From Companilactobacillus huachuanensis (GTDB taxonomy: Bacteria > Bacillota > Bacilli > Lactobacillales > Lactobacillaceae), in the NCBI RefSeq assembly GCF_005404815.1, contig NZ_BJDF01000011.1, positions 1 through 64,000 of the forward strand: a DNA stretch of 64,000 nucleotides, written 5' to 3'. How positions within the stretch are numbered: position 1 is the first letter of the stretch; each line of letters starts with the position of its first letter. Of the stretch, positions 55,990 to 64,000 are shown in pieces. The notes under the pieces were generated by a model. It made no database searches, was not told the origin of the DNA, and worked only from the letters and a program-made list of their open reading frames with translations. The translations under genes and the position numbers were made by a program.

Positions 55990-57768
55990 ATGACATTTTC
56001 AATTAAGAGTAGAGCAGAAGAAATAAAGAAATTAAAAACTAGAAGACTTGATTTATTAATCGTTGGTGGTGGTATTACCGGAGCAGGTGTTGCTCTACAA
56101 GCTAGCGCTGCTGGCATGAGAACAGCCTTGATCGATATGCAAGACTTTGGAGCTGGGACTTCATCGAGATCGACACGACTAGTTCACGGTGGTATTAGAT
56201 ACCTTAAGAACTTTGATGTTGAGGTTGTCTCTGAGACGGTTCAAGAACGTGCAATTATCCAACATGTCGCACCGCACGTAACAAGACCAGATCCAATGTT
56301 GCTACCAATTTATGACGAACCAGATACAACATTCTCCATGTTCTCAGTTAAAGTTGCCATGGATCTATATGATCACTTGGCAGGTATTAACAAATCAGAA
56401 CATTTGAAACAATATGCTAACTATACTTTGAACAAAGAACAAGTTTTGGAGCTAGAACCACAATTGAACCCAGAGAATTTAGCTGGTGGTGGGATCTATC
56501 TTGATTACTTGAACAATGACTCACGTTTAGTTATCGAAAACATTAAGAAAGCTCATGATTTGGGCGGTTTGATGGTTAGTCGTTTGAAGGCTGTTAAGGT
56601 TCTTCATAACCAATTTGGCAATGCATGTGGGATGACTGTCAAAGATATGGTTACTGGTGAAGAATTCGACATCAAGGCCAAAATTGTTCTTAATGCTTCA
56701 GGTCCATGGTCTGACTTTGTCAAAGACTTGGATGAAAATCATGATCAAGCTAAGACACAAATGCGTCCTACCAAGGGTGTTCACTTAGTTGTTGATCAAT
56801 CAAGATTGAACGTTCCAAAGCCAACATACTTCGGTTCAGGTACAAATGATGGTCGTATGATCTTCACAATTCCAAGAGATGGTAAGACATACTTTGGAAC
56901 AACTGATACTGACTTTAAGGGTGATTTAACACATCCTAAGGTTGATCAAGGCGATGTTGACTACTTGCTAAGAATCATTAACAAGAAGTATCCAGAAGCT
57001 CACATTACACTTGACGATGTTGAATCAAGTTGGGCTGGTGTAAGACCTCTTGTTGCCGAAGAACCTGCTCCGGTAGATGATAAAAAAGCAGAAGAAAAAC
57101 CAGATGTAGTTTCTGGTGCCAGTGACTCTGGTAGCCATAAACTAACTGCCTCACAAGTATCACGTGGTAGTTCATTGAAGCGCGCTGATGATGGCTTGAT
57201 TACCTTAGCTGGTGGTAAGTTAACTGACTATCGTAAGATGGCTGACGGCGCTATGAAGATGATCATCGAAATTATGAATACACAATATGCACGCGACTAC
57301 AAACCAGTAGATTCAGCAAATATCAAAGTTTCTGGTGGGGACTTTGACTCAGATCACGCTGAAGATGCACTTAAGGGTTATGCCAAAGAAGCAGTTGCTG
57401 CAGGAATTGATCCTGTCGGTGCTGAAAAGATGGCTAACATCTTTGGTTCAAATATGGAACAAATCCTTGATGGCGCAAAAGATACTAAATTAGCACCAGG
57501 TTTGAGCTTAGCTGAAACTTTGAGCTTGCGTTATTCAATGGAAAATGAAATGGCTATGACTCCAGAAGATTATCTATTCCGTCGTACAAATAATTTATTA
57601 TTCAACCACGACGAGATTAAGAATATTGAAGCTGGCGTTATTAGTGAAATGGCCGCTTACTATGACTGGACAGATGACGAAATTCAATCTTATACCAAAG
57701 CAACTGATGAATTGATCAGTGAAGCTTCATTGGATTACTTGAAGAAAGCTGCTGCCGTTAAAGCTTAG
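55990..57768 (+). CDS. glpO: Glycerol-3-phosphate oxidase, with a putative ApbE flavinylation motif
   Basis: The 592-residue flavoprotein has the FAD loop LLIVGGGITGAGVAL at residues about 21-35 and the GlpD/GlpO region GAGTSSRSTRLVHGGIRYL. GlpO-type enzymes pass electrons to oxygen, giving dihydroxyacetone phosphate and hydrogen peroxide. Like streptococcal GlpO it has an extra acidic, flexible stretch in the middle (residues about 357-390). Within it D372-S380 reads DVVSGASDS, a match to the Dxx(S/T)GA(S/T)x(S/T) motif on which ApbE attaches FMN, and apbE is the next gene. The ATG follows GAGGGACG; a TTG 12 codons upstream is rejected. Confidence 0.93.
   Translation: MTFSIKSRAEEIKKLKTRRLDLLIVGGGITGAGVALQASAAGMRTALIDMQDFGAGTSSRSTRLVHGGIRYLKNFDVEVVSETVQERAIIQHVAPHVTRPDPMLLPIYDEPDTTFSMFSVKVAMDLYDHLAGINKSEHLKQYANYTLNKEQVLELEPQLNPENLAGGGIYLDYLNNDSRLVIENIKKAHDLGGLMVSRLKAVKVLHNQFGNACGMTVKDMVTGEEFDIKAKIVLNASGPWSDFVKDLDENHDQAKTQMRPTKGVHLVVDQSRLNVPKPTYFGSGTNDGRMIFTIPRDGKTYFGTTDTDFKGDLTHPKVDQGDVDYLLRIINKKYPEAHITLDDVESSWAGVRPLVAEEPAPVDDKKAEEKPDVVSGASDSGSHKLTASQVSRGSSLKRADDGLITLAGGKLTDYRKMADGAMKMIIEIMNTQYARDYKPVDSANIKVSGGDFDSDHAEDALKGYAKEAVAAGIDPVGAEKMANIFGSNMEQILDGAKDTKLAPGLSLAETLSLRYSMENEMAMTPEDYLFRRTNNLLFNHDEIKNIEAGVISEMAAYYDWTDDEIQSYTKATDELISEASLDYLKKAAAVKA
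57103..57129 (+). other. Putative FMN-attachment motif in GlpO
   Basis: Encodes D372-V-V-S-G-A-S378-D-S380. By analogy with NqrC and fumarate reductase motifs the flavin would be joined to Ser378 through a phosphoester. Confidence 0.6.
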
Positions 57769-57813
57769 TAAAACCATTTCAAGTAGAAAATCTTAGTCAT
57801 TGGGAGTTTTATT

Positions 57814-58764
57814 ATGACAAATTTTACTAATACCTATCATGCATTAGGTACAGAAATCAAATTAACAGTGTTTCAAAAAGAGCATGTACCAGCTCTTGAT
57901 AAGGCCAATGATTTAGTTCAATGTTGTGAGGATCTTTTAACAGTTAATCGCACAGAATCAGAAATCATGTCGATAAATCATGCTTCAGGTAAAGGTCCAG
58001 TATCGGTATCTGAAATCAGTTATGACATAGTTAAAAGGGCCGTACAAGTTAGTCAAGAAAATCATGGGTTTAACGCAGCAATAGGGCCATTAGTAAAATT
58101 GTGGCATATAGGATTCTCCGATGCTGAGATTCCTAGCGACCAAGAAATTTCTCACACATTAAGATTGACCAATCCCAGACGTATCATGTTGAATGATAAA
58201 GAGAGATCCGTCTTCCTATTAGATGAAGGAATGGAATTAGATTTGGGTGGTATAGCGAAAGGCTATATTGCAGATGCTATTAAGAAATTATGGCATGAAC
58301 TAGGAGTTGATCAAGGAATTATAAACTTGGGTGGAAATGTTCTACTGGTAGGTCGAAGCATTCATAATGATGGACTTTGGAAAGTTGGCGTTCAGTCTCC
58401 CTTTGATACGAGAAATGAACCAATTGGGATTTTAGAGATACCAGATTATTCAATCGTTACCTCTGGAATTTACGAACGATTTTTGAACAAAAATGGGCAC
58501 AGCTACCACCACATTATGGATCCGTTGACGGGGTACCCAGTAGAAACCGATTTATTGGGAGTTACTGTTGTTAGTCCTAAATCGATCGACGGGGAAATTT
58601 GGTCCAGTTTAGGATTTTATAACGATTATGAAGGAACTAGAAAATTATTATCTGATCCGAAAATAGGTTTGATATTTGTTTATAAAGATATGACAGTTCG
58701 CTTAACGGATAACTTAAAGAACAAATTCAAAGTTACGGATTCAGTATTCAAAGTAGTTCAATAA
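57814..58764 (+). CDS. apbE: ApbE-family FAD:protein FMN transferase
   Basis: The 316-residue protein begins YHALGTEIKL and has GGIAKGYIADAI, INLGGNVLLVG, SIVTSGIYERF and YHHIMDPLTGYPV, all ApbE hallmarks. There is no signal peptide or lipobox, so it works in the cytoplasm. It transfers FMN from FAD to Ser/Thr of target proteins. The usual C-terminal metal Asp (ADA motif) appears as Glu in DGEIWSS. It lies 45 bases after glpO with GGGAG, so it is the last gene of glpK-glpO-apbE, and GlpO is the obvious target. Confidence 0.92.
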   Translation: MTNFTNTYHALGTEIKLTVFQKEHVPALDKANDLVQCCEDLLTVNRTESEIMSINHASGKGPVSVSEISYDIVKRAVQVSQENHGFNAAIGPLVKLWHIGFSDAEIPSDQEISHTLRLTNPRRIMLNDKERSVFLLDEGMELDLGGIAKGYIADAIKKLWHELGVDQGIINLGGNVLLVGRSIHNDGLWKVGVQSPFDTRNEPIGILEIPDYSIVTSGIYERFLNKNGHSYHHIMDPLTGYPVETDLLGVTVVSPKSIDGEIWSSLGFYNDYEGTRKLLSDPKIGLIFVYKDMTVRLTDNLKNKFKVTDSVFKVVQ

Positions 58765-58815
58765 AAAAATTCGATGAGATTGTAATTCTACGGAATGCAA
58801 TTCATCGATTTTTTT
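58764..58815 (+). terminator. Terminator of the glpK-glpO-apbE operon
   Basis: AAAAAATTCGATGA pairs with TCATCGATTTTTTT.. via inner ATTG/CAAT; long T-run. Confidence 0.75.
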
Positions 58816-58837
58816 GTTTTTGTATTGAAATATGCCA

Positions 58838-59013
58838 CCTCCGGTTGGCAGGAATGTAGTCCCGCTATGAGGGACCGGTCCGAGCCAAGGCGCGGTCTCG
58901 AACCTCGATTTTAAGCTTCGCAAAGTACGCGAATCTCAAAAGTCGCCCTGTGGTGTAATGGCTAAAGCCATAACGCCACCTCCATTGCGGGCTACATTTC
59001 TTCCAGCAGGAGG
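58838..59013 (+). repeat. Palindromic element S (full form)
   Basis: P1 arms 58838-58865 and 58987-59013 start CCTCC and pair imperfectly. P2 GGTCCGAG/CTCGAACC, P3 ATTTTAAGCTTCGC/GCGAATCTCAAAA, P4 GTGGTGTAATGGCT AAA partner. It follows apbE and is itself followed by TTTTTTT, so it may also terminate. Confidence 0.87.
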
Positions 59014-59199
59014 CTCGGTTTTTTTAAATGATTCTAGTTGTTTAGATAAATTCAGTCGCTTTTCGTTCTTTAATTTGCCTCTTTAATTGAATTTGGGAAT
59101 ATTTAAATTAATTTTGAACGCAAATTAATCTTGAATATAAGCAATTAGAATTTATTAGATGAATTTGAAACATTTATGAATTTAATTAGAAAAACTAGG

Positions 59200-59372
59200 C
59201 GGAAGAGCAGAGAGTATTAACCCGCTGTGGGTGTGGCGTTATTGCTTTAGCAATTACACCACCGGGCGCGTTTGGAGACTCGCTGATTTTGCGAGGCTTC
59301 AAACCGAGGCTCGAGACCGCCTTTTGGCTCGAGCCATTCCGCATAGCAGGTTAATACTCTCTGCTCTGGAGA
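59200..59372 (-). repeat. Palindromic element T (full form, reverse)
   Basis: P1 arms GAGCAGAGAGTATTAACC (59205-59222) and complement ending 59366. On the minus strand P2 GGCTCGAG/CTCGAGCC is perfect with a different middle pair from other copies; P3 and P4 are present. No minus-strand gene precedes it, so it breaks the 3'-end rule. Confidence 0.9.
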
Positions 59373-59524
59373 CGGCATCTTTAATGGCCTAGATGGATGT
59401 AAGAAAACAGCAATATTTATGTAGAAAATGAAAAATTATTTTCTGAATATGAAATATTATTTTATAAATATTATTTTTCTACGTGTATTATTGAAATTTT
59501 ATTCAAAAGTTGTATCATCATAAA

Positions 59525-59538
59525 TGTAAACGATTACA
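59525..59538 (+). promoter_or_regulatory. cre site upstream of the esterase/MurNAc operon
   Basis: TGTAAACGATTACA is an exact cre match, 7 bases before the GGGGG ribosome site. Confidence 0.75.
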
Positions 59539-59559
59539 ATAAATTTGGGGGTAAGAATT

Positions 59560-60459
59560 ATGAAATCATATGTTAAAAGATTTTTAGTTATTTTATCCGG
59601 TATCGTAGGGATGCTGGGAATAGCTACGTTTACAGCTACAAATGCGCAAGCGGCTGCGGCTAAGGTTTCACCTATCAGTACGGTGACAACAACCACAATG
59701 TATTCAAAGCAAATGCATTTGGATTGGAATTATGATGTTTATTTACCTGCTGGATATAATCCTAGTGCTAATAAGAGATATCCAGTGCTATACATGATGC
59801 ACGGTTTATACGGAAATCATAGAAATTTACTTGAGAGATTTAACTCTCAACAAATGCTTGATGGGGCAATGAAACGTAACAATACTAAAGCAATCGTCGT
59901 CTTTGTCGATGGTTTCAATAGTTTTTATGTTAACCAAAAGGGTGGCCTCAAAGTAGAAAGTGCTTTGATGAAGGATCTAGTTCCAAAAATTGATTCAACA
60001 TACAAAGTCTCTAAATCAAGAACTGACCACGCTGTTGGTGGTGTTTCAATGGGTGGCTACGCTGCTGCTAGATTATCATTGAAGTATTCAAATTACTTCT
60101 CTAAAGCTATCATGGTTTCACCTTCTGTTTGGTATAAATTGCCAAAGGATAATTTGATCAGACAAAACATGCATGCCTTTACTAATGGCAAGACTAACTG
60201 GTCAGATAAGGTTTATAACGGTTTATTCCCTACAGAATATATCAACAGTAAGACTAAGCCAGTTAAGTTTTATATCGAAACAACTTCTGGCGATACAACA
60301 GTTCCTATTAAAGACGTTAATCACTTCGTAAAGGACGTTAAAAAGGATACTGACAAAGTCTCCATTAAATATGTTAAGGACACTGGCGACAACCATAACT
60401 GGGCTTACTGGACCAAAGCCACTCCAAAAGCATACAACTGGTTGATGAATGAATTTTAA
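59560..60459 (+). CDS. Secreted esterase, esterase D/EstA family
   Basis: The 299-residue protein has a signal peptide (residues 1-32, cleavage after ATNAQA). The mature enzyme is an alpha/beta hydrolase: YPVLYMMHGLYGNHRN (oxyanion region), VGGVSMGGYAAARL (nucleophile Ser) and DNHNWAYW (catalytic His), as in tributyrin esterases and S-formylglutathione hydrolases. It begins the MurNAc operon, 19 bases before murP, with an exact cre upstream. An O-acetyl-esterase acting on muramic acid would fit the context; a general carboxylesterase is the alternative. The start follows GGGGG. Confidence 0.85.
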   Translation: MKSYVKRFLVILSGIVGMLGIATFTATNAQAAAAKVSPISTVTTTTMYSKQMHLDWNYDVYLPAGYNPSANKRYPVLYMMHGLYGNHRNLLERFNSQQMLDGAMKRNNTKAIVVFVDGFNSFYVNQKGGLKVESALMKDLVPKIDSTYKVSKSRTDHAVGGVSMGGYAAARLSLKYSNYFSKAIMVSPSVWYKLPKDNLIRQNMHAFTNGKTNWSDKVYNGLFPTEYINSKTKPVKFYIETTSGDTTVPIKDVNHFVKDVKKDTDKVSIKYVKDTGDNHNWAYWTKATPKAYNWLMNEF

Positions 60460-60478
60460 ATAGGGGGAGGAAATAAAC

Positions 60479-61927
60479 ATGAACAATAAAGATATTGCTA
60501 ACGAAATATTAAAAAATGTTGGTGGTAAAGAAAACGTTACTGCAAACGTTGCTTGTATGACTAGATTAAGATTAGGCATCAAAGACAACGACAAAGTTAA
60601 TATTGATGCCCTAAAGAGAATTGACGGCGTGCTTGCTGTTGTTCAAGCTGATACATTACAAGTTGTTTTAGGTCCCGGTAAAGTTAATAAAATTGCGGAA
60701 CCATTTGCTGATTTAACAGGAGTTGCTTTAGGTAGTGATTCTGATGAGGGCGATGTAGCTGAAGACAGTAAACATGGTGAAGATGTTAAAGATATTGCTA
60801 AAGAGAATAAAAAAGTTAATAAGGCTAAGCATGATAAACCATTGCAACGTGGTCTACAACACATTGCTAACGTCTTTATCCCATTGCTTCCTGGTATTAT
60901 TGCCGCTGGATTGATCAATGGTTTAGCCAATGTTATTGATTATCAAACTGGTCAAGCTTTCGTAACTGATTGGTGGTACATGACAATTAAGACACTAGGT
61001 TGGGGACTATTTACGTTCCTACCTATCTTTGTTGGTATGAATGCAGCTCGAGAGTTTAAAGGTAGTGCCATTCTTGGTGGTATCGGTGGAACTCTTTGCT
61101 TAGGTGTTACTGTTACTGGTTCACCATTAAGTTCACAAGCTATTTCAATGCCATTCACACATGCACCATTTACTGTAGGTGTTGGTGGTTTGATCACTGC
61201 TTTACTAATGGGTATCTTCTTTGCCTTCTTGGAAAGAAATTTCCGCAAGATCATGCCTAGTGTTCTTGATACATTCTTCACGCCATTATTGACGGTTATC
61301 GTTGGTTCATTGATTGCGGTTGTCTTCCTACAGCCTGCAGGTGCTTGGTTAACAACAGCCATCTACCTTGTAATGGACTTTGTTTATACTAAACTAAGTG
61401 TCTTTGGTGGATTCATTCTATCATCAACATTCTTAGCTTTAGTTTCCGTAGGATTGCACCAAGCTTTAACTCCAATTCACGTTTTACTTAATGATCCTGC
61501 TGGTCCTACACATGGTATTAACTACTTGCTACCAATTTTGATGATGGCCGGTGGTGGTCAAGTTGGTGCTGGATTTGCACTTTACTTCAAATCAAAGAAC
61601 AAACGTTTTAGAAAAATGGTTATGAGTTCAATTCCTGTTGCTATCCTGGGCGTCGGTGAACCATTGATGTATGCTGTTACCTTGCCACTTGGTAGAGCCT
61701 TTATTACTGCCAGTATCGGTGCTGGTTTCGGTGGTATCGTGGCTTCACTATTCCACTTGGGTGCTGTTTCTCAAGGTGTTTCCGGATTGTTCGGACTCTT
61801 GATCATGCAACCGGGTCAACAATTGACATACCTGTTAGCGCTTTTAGTTGCTTATACGGGTGGTTTTATTGTGACATGGTTCTTCGGTGTCGATGAAAAT
61901 AGAATTGATGAAATTTATCCAGAATAA
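60479..61927 (+). CDS. murP: PTS IIBC component, N-acetylmuramic acid type
   Basis: The 482-residue protein has an N-terminal IIB domain with the phosphorylated Cys in ANVACMTRLRLGI, a charged linker (residues about 85-120) and a IIC domain of about ten segments (IANVFIPLLPGIIAAGL, GLHQALTPIHVLL, GVGEPLMYAVTLP). MurP imports MurNAc, or in staphylococci MurNAc-GlcNAc, with phosphorylation at C6; it has no IIA and borrows one from another system. The mupG and murQ genes downstream fix the substrate class. Confidence 0.9.
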   Translation: MNNKDIANEILKNVGGKENVTANVACMTRLRLGIKDNDKVNIDALKRIDGVLAVVQADTLQVVLGPGKVNKIAEPFADLTGVALGSDSDEGDVAEDSKHGEDVKDIAKENKKVNKAKHDKPLQRGLQHIANVFIPLLPGIIAAGLINGLANVIDYQTGQAFVTDWWYMTIKTLGWGLFTFLPIFVGMNAAREFKGSAILGGIGGTLCLGVTVTGSPLSSQAISMPFTHAPFTVGVGGLITALLMGIFFAFLERNFRKIMPSVLDTFFTPLLTVIVGSLIAVVFLQPAGAWLTTAIYLVMDFVYTKLSVFGGFILSSTFLALVSVGLHQALTPIHVLLNDPAGPTHGINYLLPILMMAGGGQVGAGFALYFKSKNKRFRKMVMSSIPVAILGVGEPLMYAVTLPLGRAFITASIGAGFGGIVASLFHLGAVSQGVSGLFGLLIMQPGQQLTYLLALLVAYTGGFIVTWFFGVDENRIDEIYPE

Positions 61928-61939
61928 AGGAGTTTGATT

Positions 61940-62995
61940 ATGTTAGGATTTTCAGCTTACTTGCACAGTTCATTGAAAAAAGACGATTTAGTAATGTTTA
62001 ATAAGTTTGTCCAGGCTGGTTTTAAAGGTGTCTTCACCTCAATCAATTTACCTGAAGATGACCCTAAAGTTCTGCTGGCTAACTTAAAATCATTAGGTCA
62101 AATGTGTGCCGATAATAAATTGGAATTGACACTGGATGTTTCATCTAGTGCATTGAAGCGTCTCAATTTAGAATTGCCACATGATTTAAATGTCTTTCAA
62201 GAGCTGCATGTAACAATGTTGCGGATCGACGATGGTATCTCCATTCAAGAAATAGCTCAACTCTCTCAGGAAATGAAAATTGCGTTGAATGCTTCTACTA
62301 TCGTTCAGTCTGAAATTGATGAATTGAAGGCAGATAAAGCTGATTTTACAAACTTAGAAGCCTGGCATAATTATTATCCTCGTGAAAATACTGGATTGGA
62401 TAGGGATTGGTTCAAAGAAAAAAATCGGTGGTTGAAACTAAACAACTTTAAAGTAATGGCCTTTATTGCTGGCGATGAAAACTTACGGGCCCCAGTATAT
62501 AAAGGGTTGCCAACTTTGGAAGAGAATCGTTATGAAAATCCTTTAGTTGCGGCTCTAAATATGGGTGATTTCGATGTTGATCGGATTTATATTGGAGATT
62601 CCGCTATTGCTACGACTACCTTTGAACAGTTTAGAAATTACTTTGTCGACCACGTTTTACAAATTAGAGTACAATTGCACAATGCTCCTAGTTATATTTC
62701 ACATATTTTCCATCAAAGAGCAGATGTTTCTAGAGATGTTGTACGCTTAAAAGAAGGCCGTCCACTCAACCATTCTAGGATCGAACCAAACAACAGTGGT
62801 TTGAGAAGACAAGGTTCGATTACGCTTGATAATGTGCTTTCTGGCCGTTATCAAGGTGAATTACAATTAGTGAAATATCAATTGCCAGCTGATAATACTG
62901 TCAATGTCATTGGCCAAATTGCTGATAAGGACATTGGTTTAATGAAGTATTGTGTCGCTAATCAAGCAATTCAGCTAATTGATATTGAAAGTTAG
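61940..62995 (+). CDS. mupG: MupG-like 6-phospho-N-acetylmuramidase (DUF871)
   Basis: The 351-residue protein has an N-terminal TIM barrel (LGFSAYLHSSLKK, GFKGVFTSINLPEDDP, NYYPRENTGLD) and a C-terminal cyclophilin-like domain (LSGRYQGELQLVKYQLP), the MupG layout. MupG splits MurNAc-6P-GlcNAc in the cytoplasm to MurNAc-6P and GlcNAc, implying that MurP brings in the disaccharide. The ATG follows AAAGGAG; a TTG two codons earlier touches the site and is rejected. Confidence 0.9.
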   Translation: MLGFSAYLHSSLKKDDLVMFNKFVQAGFKGVFTSINLPEDDPKVLLANLKSLGQMCADNKLELTLDVSSSALKRLNLELPHDLNVFQELHVTMLRIDDGISIQEIAQLSQEMKIALNASTIVQSEIDELKADKADFTNLEAWHNYYPRENTGLDRDWFKEKNRWLKLNNFKVMAFIAGDENLRAPVYKGLPTLEENRYENPLVAALNMGDFDVDRIYIGDSAIATTTFEQFRNYFVDHVLQIRVQLHNAPSYISHIFHQRADVSRDVVRLKEGRPLNHSRIEPNNSGLRRQGSITLDNVLSGRYQGELQLVKYQLPADNTVNVIGQIADKDIGLMKYCVANQAIQLIDIES

Positions 62996-63007
62996 GAAAT
63001 GAATGAT

Positions 63008-63898
63008 ATGGATATAAAAAAATTATCAACTGAAGGTCGCAATTCTCAAACGACTGACTTAGATGAAATGAGCCCATTAGAAATTGTCTCAGTCATGAAT
63101 CAAGAAGATCAAAAAGTACCAGTAGCTATTAAGCCGGAGTTACCACAAATAGCAGCAGCCGTTAAAAAGATTTCACAGGCTTTTAGAAACAATGGACGCC
63201 TATTTTATGTTGGTGCTGGAACTAGTGGCCGATTAGGAGTTTTAGACGCGGCTGAATGTGTACCAACTTTTGGGACCGAGCCGGAAATGGTTCAAGGCTT
63301 AATTGCTGGTGGTGGTAAGGCCATGACTTTGGCGGTAGAAGGTGCCGAAGATAACGTCGAATTGGGTGCCAGTGACCTTAAAGAACATGATTTGACTGAT
63401 AATGACGTTGTAGTTGGAATTGCCGCTAGTGGTCGGACTCCATATGTGGTTGGTGCTTTGGACTATGCCAAATTAGTTGGAGCTGATACAATTGCGTTAT
63501 CGTGCAATCAGGATGCAATCATCAGTCAACATGCTGAGATAAAAATTGAAGTCGTCGTAGGTCCCGAAGTTTTGTCTGGTTCAACTAGATTGAAGTCAGG
63601 AACAGCTCAAAAGATGGTGCTCAACATGTTGTCCACAGCTTCAATGGTTGGGGTCGGCAAGACTTATGGCAATTTGATGGTCGATGTAAAGCCAACTAAT
63701 AAGAAATTAGTTCAGCGTTCAATTAATATTATTGTGGAAGTTACTGGTGTGAAAGCTGATATTGCTCAAGCAACTTTAGAAGAAGCAAACTATTCAGTCA
63801 AAGATGCTATCGTAATGATTTCAAATAAGATGGATCAAGCAGCGGCCGAGCAAAAACTAACTGAATCAGGTGGATTTGTACGTCAGGCAATCAAGTGA
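63008..63898 (+). CDS. murQ: N-acetylmuramic acid 6-phosphate etherase
   Basis: The 296-residue SIS-domain enzyme has [50 protein letters not shown] and [19 protein letters not shown], all MurQ signatures with the catalytic Glu in the EGAED stretch. It removes D-lactate from MurNAc-6P, giving GlcNAc-6P. An ATG at 62999 lies only three bases from AGG, so the ATG at 63008 is preferred. Confidence 0.95.
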   Translation: MDIKKLSTEGRNSQTTDLDEMSPLEIVSVMNQEDQKVPVAIKPELPQIAAAVKKISQAFRNNGRLFYVGAGTSGRLGVLDAAECVPTFGTEPEMVQGLIAGGGKAMTLAVEGAEDNVELGASDLKEHDLTDNDVVVGIAASGRTPYVVGALDYAKLVGADTIALSCNQDAIISQHAEIKIEVVVGPEVLSGSTRLKSGTAQKMVLNMLSTASMVGVGKTYGNLMVDVKPTNKKLVQRSINIIVEVTGVKADIAQATLEEANYSVKDAIVMISNKMDQAAAEQKLTESGGFVRQAIK

Positions 63899-63906
63899 GG
63901 TAGCAC

Positions 63907-64000
63907 ATGGTTAATACAATCTTATTAACAATTCGTTCGAAAATAGAGAATGCTAGTAAAGCTGAAAAAATTCTGGGTGAGTATATTTTGCAAAATGTAC
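63907..64000 (+). CDS. murR: Start of a MurR/RpiR-family regulator (cut by window end)
   Basis: Thirty-one codons (MVNTILLTIRSKIENASKAEKILGEYIL...) match the N-terminal helices of RpiR-type HTH proteins, where KAEKILGEYILQN precedes the recognition helix. GAGG precedes the ATG, 8 bases after murQ. In other bacteria MurR is a MurNAc-6P-responsive repressor of this pathway. The rest lies outside the window. Confidence 0.7.
   Translation, partial: MVNTILLTIRSKIENASKAEKILGEYILQNV

Overview
The window is 64 kb of low-GC Firmicutes DNA and reads as the chromosome of a lactic acid bacterium of the Lactobacillaceae. The support is a sufCDSUB iron-sulfur operon, SLAP-domain and LPxTG surface proteins, APC amino acid transporters, PTS operons with LicT and CcpA control, GlpO-type glycerol-3-phosphate oxidase and a MurNAc operon. 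Companilactobacillus or a close relative is my guess; nothing in the window proves the genus. I see no rRNA, tRNA, phage, transposase or CRISPR array.

Layout. 1-12.9 kb: truncated BspA-like surface protein, cold shock protein, two amino acid permeases, MalY-type C-S lyase, AEC transporter, succinate-semialdehyde-type dehydrogenase, YxeA-like protein, nitroreductase and an Rgg/PlcR-like regulator. 12.9-21.9 kb: a 1261-residue Cna_B adhesin and the suf operon. 22.1-27.4 kb: a LicT-controlled PTS operon with a ChbG-like deacetylase and a GH4 phospho-glycosidase of the alpha type. 27.4-31.6 kb: a frameshifted Eis-like acetyltransferase, a SufT-like protein and two SLAP-domain secreted proteins. 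31.6-38.4 kb: a trpXYZ-like ABC transporter behind a Trp-codon leader peptide and two terminators, a YibE/F pair and a GH13 glucosidase. 38.7-41.5 kb: a stand-alone NFACT-R protein, a flavodoxin-fold oxidoreductase and an aldo/keto reductase. 42-58.8 kb: a block that mixes acyl-CoA chemistry (MaoC hydratase, crotonase, FabV/Ter reductase, Pct-type CoA-transferase, FabK-like reductase) with glycerol catabolism (two GlpF, GlpK, GlpO, ApbE), plus a LysR regulator and an alpha/beta hydrolase. 59.5 kb to the end: a secreted esterase followed by murP, mupG, murQ and the start of murR.

Catabolite-responsive (cre) sites lie in front of the nitroreductase, LicT, MaoC, GlpF, FabV, LysR/hydrolase and esterase/MurNAc genes, so much of the window looks CcpA-controlled. 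The acyl-CoA and glycerol genes together could oxidise glycerol and dump electrons on enoyl-CoA; no thiolase or 3-hydroxyacyl-CoA dehydrogenase is present here.

Two signals stand out. First, at least eighteen intergenic palindromes belong to one family of four-helix elements (outer stem P1, then hairpins P2, P3 and P4). Stem sequences differ widely between copies but stay complementary, while the joining strands are nearly constant. Most full copies sit just after a stop codon in the sense direction. Second, GlpO carries an internal segment with a match to the ApbE flavinylation motif, and apbE is the next gene, which predicts a covalently flavinylated GlpO.
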